This document shows, piece by piece, positions 5,189 through 6,917 of a stretch of 6,917 bases of DNA. Positions within the stretch are counted from its first letter, which is position 1. Each line of letters begins with the position of its first letter. The notes beneath the pieces were generated by a model, which made no database searches, was not told the DNA's origin, and was given only the letters and a program-made list of their open reading frames with translations. Made by a program: the position numbers and the translations under genes. This stretch comes from an uncultured Asticcacaulis sp. Lineage in GTDB: Bacteria; Pseudomonadota; Alphaproteobacteria; Caulobacterales; Caulobacteraceae. The stretch is from contig CAMLLA010000226.1 in the NCBI GenBank assembly GCA_946480525.1, positions 1-6,917 on the forward strand, read 5' to 3'.

Positions 5189-6685
5189 ATGTTCACGGAT
5201 TTTCAGGATCGACTGACGTACTTCGGAACGCTGGACGACGTGGTCGACCGCTATCCGTGGCCGAAACCGATCGACCGGCGGTCAATCCAGCAGCAACTCA
5301 TCACTGCGGCAATCTACGACAAGAAGATTCTGATCAATGACGGCTATCTGGTCGCCAACCGTCATCTGATCGGAGAAGTCGTCGACTTGGACAAGACGCT
5401 GGTCGGCAACATGTTGTCGACCGGGACCGCGCGCCTGTTCGCCCGTGGTGGAACGACCGACCTGGCCGCCGGCATCGCCAGGACGGCCGAAAAGGTCAAG
5501 AGTCACCGCAAGGTCATGGCACATAAGGATTGGTGGAAAACCCGGAACGACCTGGAATTCCTGTCGAACTACGTCAGCCACCTGACTGTTCCGTGGCCGG
5601 CCGACAAGAATATGGGCGAGATTTTCCATTCCCTGCTCTGCCGCGTCCGGGCGCTGGAGGGGCAAAGAGGGACTTTGCTGGCGGCGCAGTTTTTCAAGGA
5701 CTTCGATGCGATCTTCGATATCTACCTGACACGGATCGCCAAGCCCTATAACGGCGCGCGGACGGAATGGGAGCACAGTTGCTGGCTTCACTACAAGACG
5801 GTCGAGGCGCCGGACCACGACACCGTCGTCGAGGGTAAGGCCATGTCCGACCACGGCGACCTGTCCGGTATCCGGTTGATGATGAACGTCGCTAACGAAG
5901 TCTATCATCTCGCCTATTCAATCGGCGCCCATTGCAGCATCACGGCTCCGAACACCATTCGCGGCATCGAAAAATCCACCGTCGGCATATCGACCGCCCT
6001 GATCAGCGCGTTTCCTGACATTCTGGGGCCGGAAGCGGTCGCGCCTTCGCAGGAGATTTCGCGCGAAAAGCTCAATCGGATGAATCAGCTTATTCTGGCC
6101 GTGCCGCCGACTCTGCAATTCGAAGACGACTTCTCCTTCATCACGCGTTTCAATACCAATGGCGACTGCCGCCGTGCCCGCAAGACCTATCTGGAGGCGC
6201 TGGAAAAATTCGCAAGGGATAATGCGACGTTTACGGAGGCGATCGACGCACGGAATGAGTTCGCTATCGAGCTGGCCAGGGTCATGCGTCCGGCCGTCAA
6301 GCCGGATTTTACCGACAAGCTATTCTCTCAGCTGGAAAAGCGGTTCATTTCTGAGCCTCTGGAACTGGCTTCCGAGGCCATTTTCAGTCTGGCCGGGGCA
6401 GCAGGCAAGCTGATTTTCGGGGAAGCTTTTACCGTCGGGTACGATCACGTGAAGACCCGTTTCATGGAACGCATCATCGAAAGCGGTGTCCGCGCCCAGC
6501 TCAAGACGCCCGGTATCGAACATGCGCAGGCGGCCGATCCGGAGCCACTGGCGCGCCAGATCGGTTTGTATATCGGACCGCTCAAGGCCTATGGAATGCA
6601 AGAGGTGGCCAAGACGATCAGCGCCCATCCGGACATTGCCCCGCCACCGCCCCCGACCGGTTACAATCCGGACGCACAGGTTTAG
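5189..6685 (+). CDS. Unrecognised protein, second of a tandem paralogue pair, with long C-terminal extension
   Basis: A 498-aa protein with no function I recognise. It matches the preceding gene's product in order: RLTYFGTLDDVVDRYP (8-23), INDGYLVAN (49-57), SHRKVMAHKDW (105-115), a WP pair (136-137), ARTEWEHS (190-197), ANEVYHLAY (235-243) and TYLEALEKFA (333-342). E237 and H240 keep the ExxH spacing of the partner. It differs in two ways. It has an insertion of about 15-20 residues between the WE and ANExYH blocks (roughly 200-228). It also has a C-terminal region of about 130 residues with no counterpart. That region has a mostly hydrophobic, Ala/Gly-rich helix at about 391-413 (SLAGAAGKLIFGEAF near its end), then charged helices, then a proline run at 485-489 and a flexible tail. 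The helix is borderline for a true membrane span and could be amphipathic. The gene almost certainly shares a transcript with its paralogue, and its TAG overlaps the stop of the convergent hydrolase gene. Confidence 0.85.
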   Translation: MFTDFQDRLTYFGTLDDVVDRYPWPKPIDRRSIQQQLITAAIYDKKILINDGYLVANRHLIGEVVDLDKTLVGNMLSTGTARLFARGGTTDLAAGIARTAEKVKSHRKVMAHKDWWKTRNDLEFLSNYVSHLTVPWPADKNMGEIFHSLLCRVRALEGQRGTLLAAQFFKDFDAIFDIYLTRIAKPYNGARTEWEHSCWLHYKTVEAPDHDTVVEGKAMSDHGDLSGIRLMMNVANEVYHLAYSIGAHCSITAPNTIRGIEKSTVGISTALISAFPDILGPEAVAPSQEISREKLNRMNQLILAVPPTLQFEDDFSFITRFNTNGDCRRARKTYLEALEKFARDNATFTEAIDARNEFAIELARVMRPAVKPDFTDKLFSQLEKRFISEPLELASEAIFSLAGAAGKLIFGEAFTVGYDHVKTRFMERIIESGVRAQLKTPGIEHAQAADPEPLARQIGLYIGPLKAYGMQEVAKTISAHPDIAPPPPPTGYNPDAQV

Positions 6686-6917
6686 TCTGCGCGCACCGCC
6701 TCGGCGACGGCCATGAAAAACGGGCCGACACCTTTGGGATCGTTGGCGACGACCTTTTCCGACAGGTAGTACTCATAGCTGCCGTCGCGGTAGGGATCGC
6801 CGCCCAGGCCCGCGACCCGGCAGATGCCGTTCAGCGCTACCGGTGTCAAAAAGCGGCCGATGCAGGCCGACAGGCTTTCCAGTCCGGCGTGCCGCGTTTC
6901 GTTGCCAGTCACGCCCA
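6682..6917 (-). CDS. GH105/GH88-type unsaturated glycuronyl hydrolase, C-terminal fragment
   Basis: The last 78 codons of a gene entering from the right edge and ending at TAA (6684-6682 on the minus strand). The stretch GICRVAGLGGDPYRDGSYEYY followed by LSEKVVANDPKGVGPF matches the conserved C-terminal end of the YteR/YesR-like family. These (alpha/alpha)6-barrel enzymes remove the unsaturated uronic acid left at the non-reducing end when polysaccharide lyases cut pectin-like or other acidic polymers. The fragment shows no frameshift. A GTG at 6912 is not the start, because the frame stays open to the window edge and the family is much longer (about 350-400 aa). The catalytic Asp and the substrate-defining residues lie upstream, so rhamnogalacturonyl versus other specificity cannot be decided. 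Its stop overlaps the stop of the convergent tandem gene by a few bases. Confidence 0.85.
   Translation of the reverse strand, partial: GVTGNETRHAGLESLSACIGRFLTPVALNGICRVAGLGGDPYRDGSYEYYLSEKVVANDPKGVGPFFMAVAEAVRAD

Noticed and set aside
5282..5908. Antisense open frame of 208 codons within the second tandem gene
   Set aside because: The plus-strand product is conserved with its paralogue in exactly this region, so the antisense frame is a shadow.
3986..6685. Calling the tandem pair an anti-phage or toxin-antitoxin system
   Set aside because: No nuclease, nucleotide-binding, pore-forming or antitoxin motif is recognisable, the proteins are too large for a classic toxin-antitoxin pair, and no defence or mobile genes are nearby.
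6910..6912. GTG as the start of a 76-aa gene
   Set aside because: The frame stays open to the window edge, and the protein matches only the C-terminal end of a much longer glycoside hydrolase family.

Overview
The window is GC-rich, with strong third-position G/C bias, Shine-Dalgarno starts and tight gene packing. It looks like the chromosome of a high-GC proteobacterium. An alphaproteobacterium is plausible from the style of the genes, but nothing here fixes the taxon. There are no rRNA or tRNA genes, CRISPR arrays, insertion sequences or phage genes that I can recognise.

Layout. (1) Positions 2-205 hold the C-terminal end of a cytochrome P450, including its heme-cysteine loop. (2) Eleven bases later, at 217-3270, comes a very large DyP-type heme peroxidase (1017 aa). 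It has a long N-terminal extension with two predicted membrane helices, and a complete DyP domain in its second half. The two genes run in the same direction and are almost certainly one operon, a paired P450/peroxidase oxidative module whose upstream part lies outside the window. (3) A small GNAT acetyltransferase, 3310-3795, is convergent to the peroxidase, with a short hairpin between them. (4) A 190-bp divergent intergenic region carries two palindromes just upstream of the next operon. (5) Two tandem genes, 3986-5167 and 5189-6685, are diverged paralogues of a family I do not recognise. They share a collinear N-terminal region of about 350 residues, with blocks such as RLTYxGTLDDV, NDGYLVAN, SHxxxxAxxDW and ANExYH, but have entirely different C-termini. 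(6) A convergent gene enters from the right edge. It encodes the C-terminus of a GH105/GH88-type unsaturated glycuronyl hydrolase, and its stop codon overlaps the stop of the second paralogue.

How they may work together. The P450 and the DyP peroxidase plausibly act on the same or linked oxidations, at or near the membrane, but the substrate cannot be read from the sequence. The tandem paralogues are the least explained part of the window. A shared front half with divergent tails, stop-to-start spacing of 21 bp and an operator-like upstream region suggest two proteins that act together, for example as a heteromeric pair. That is inference. The GNAT and GH105 genes look like unrelated neighbours.
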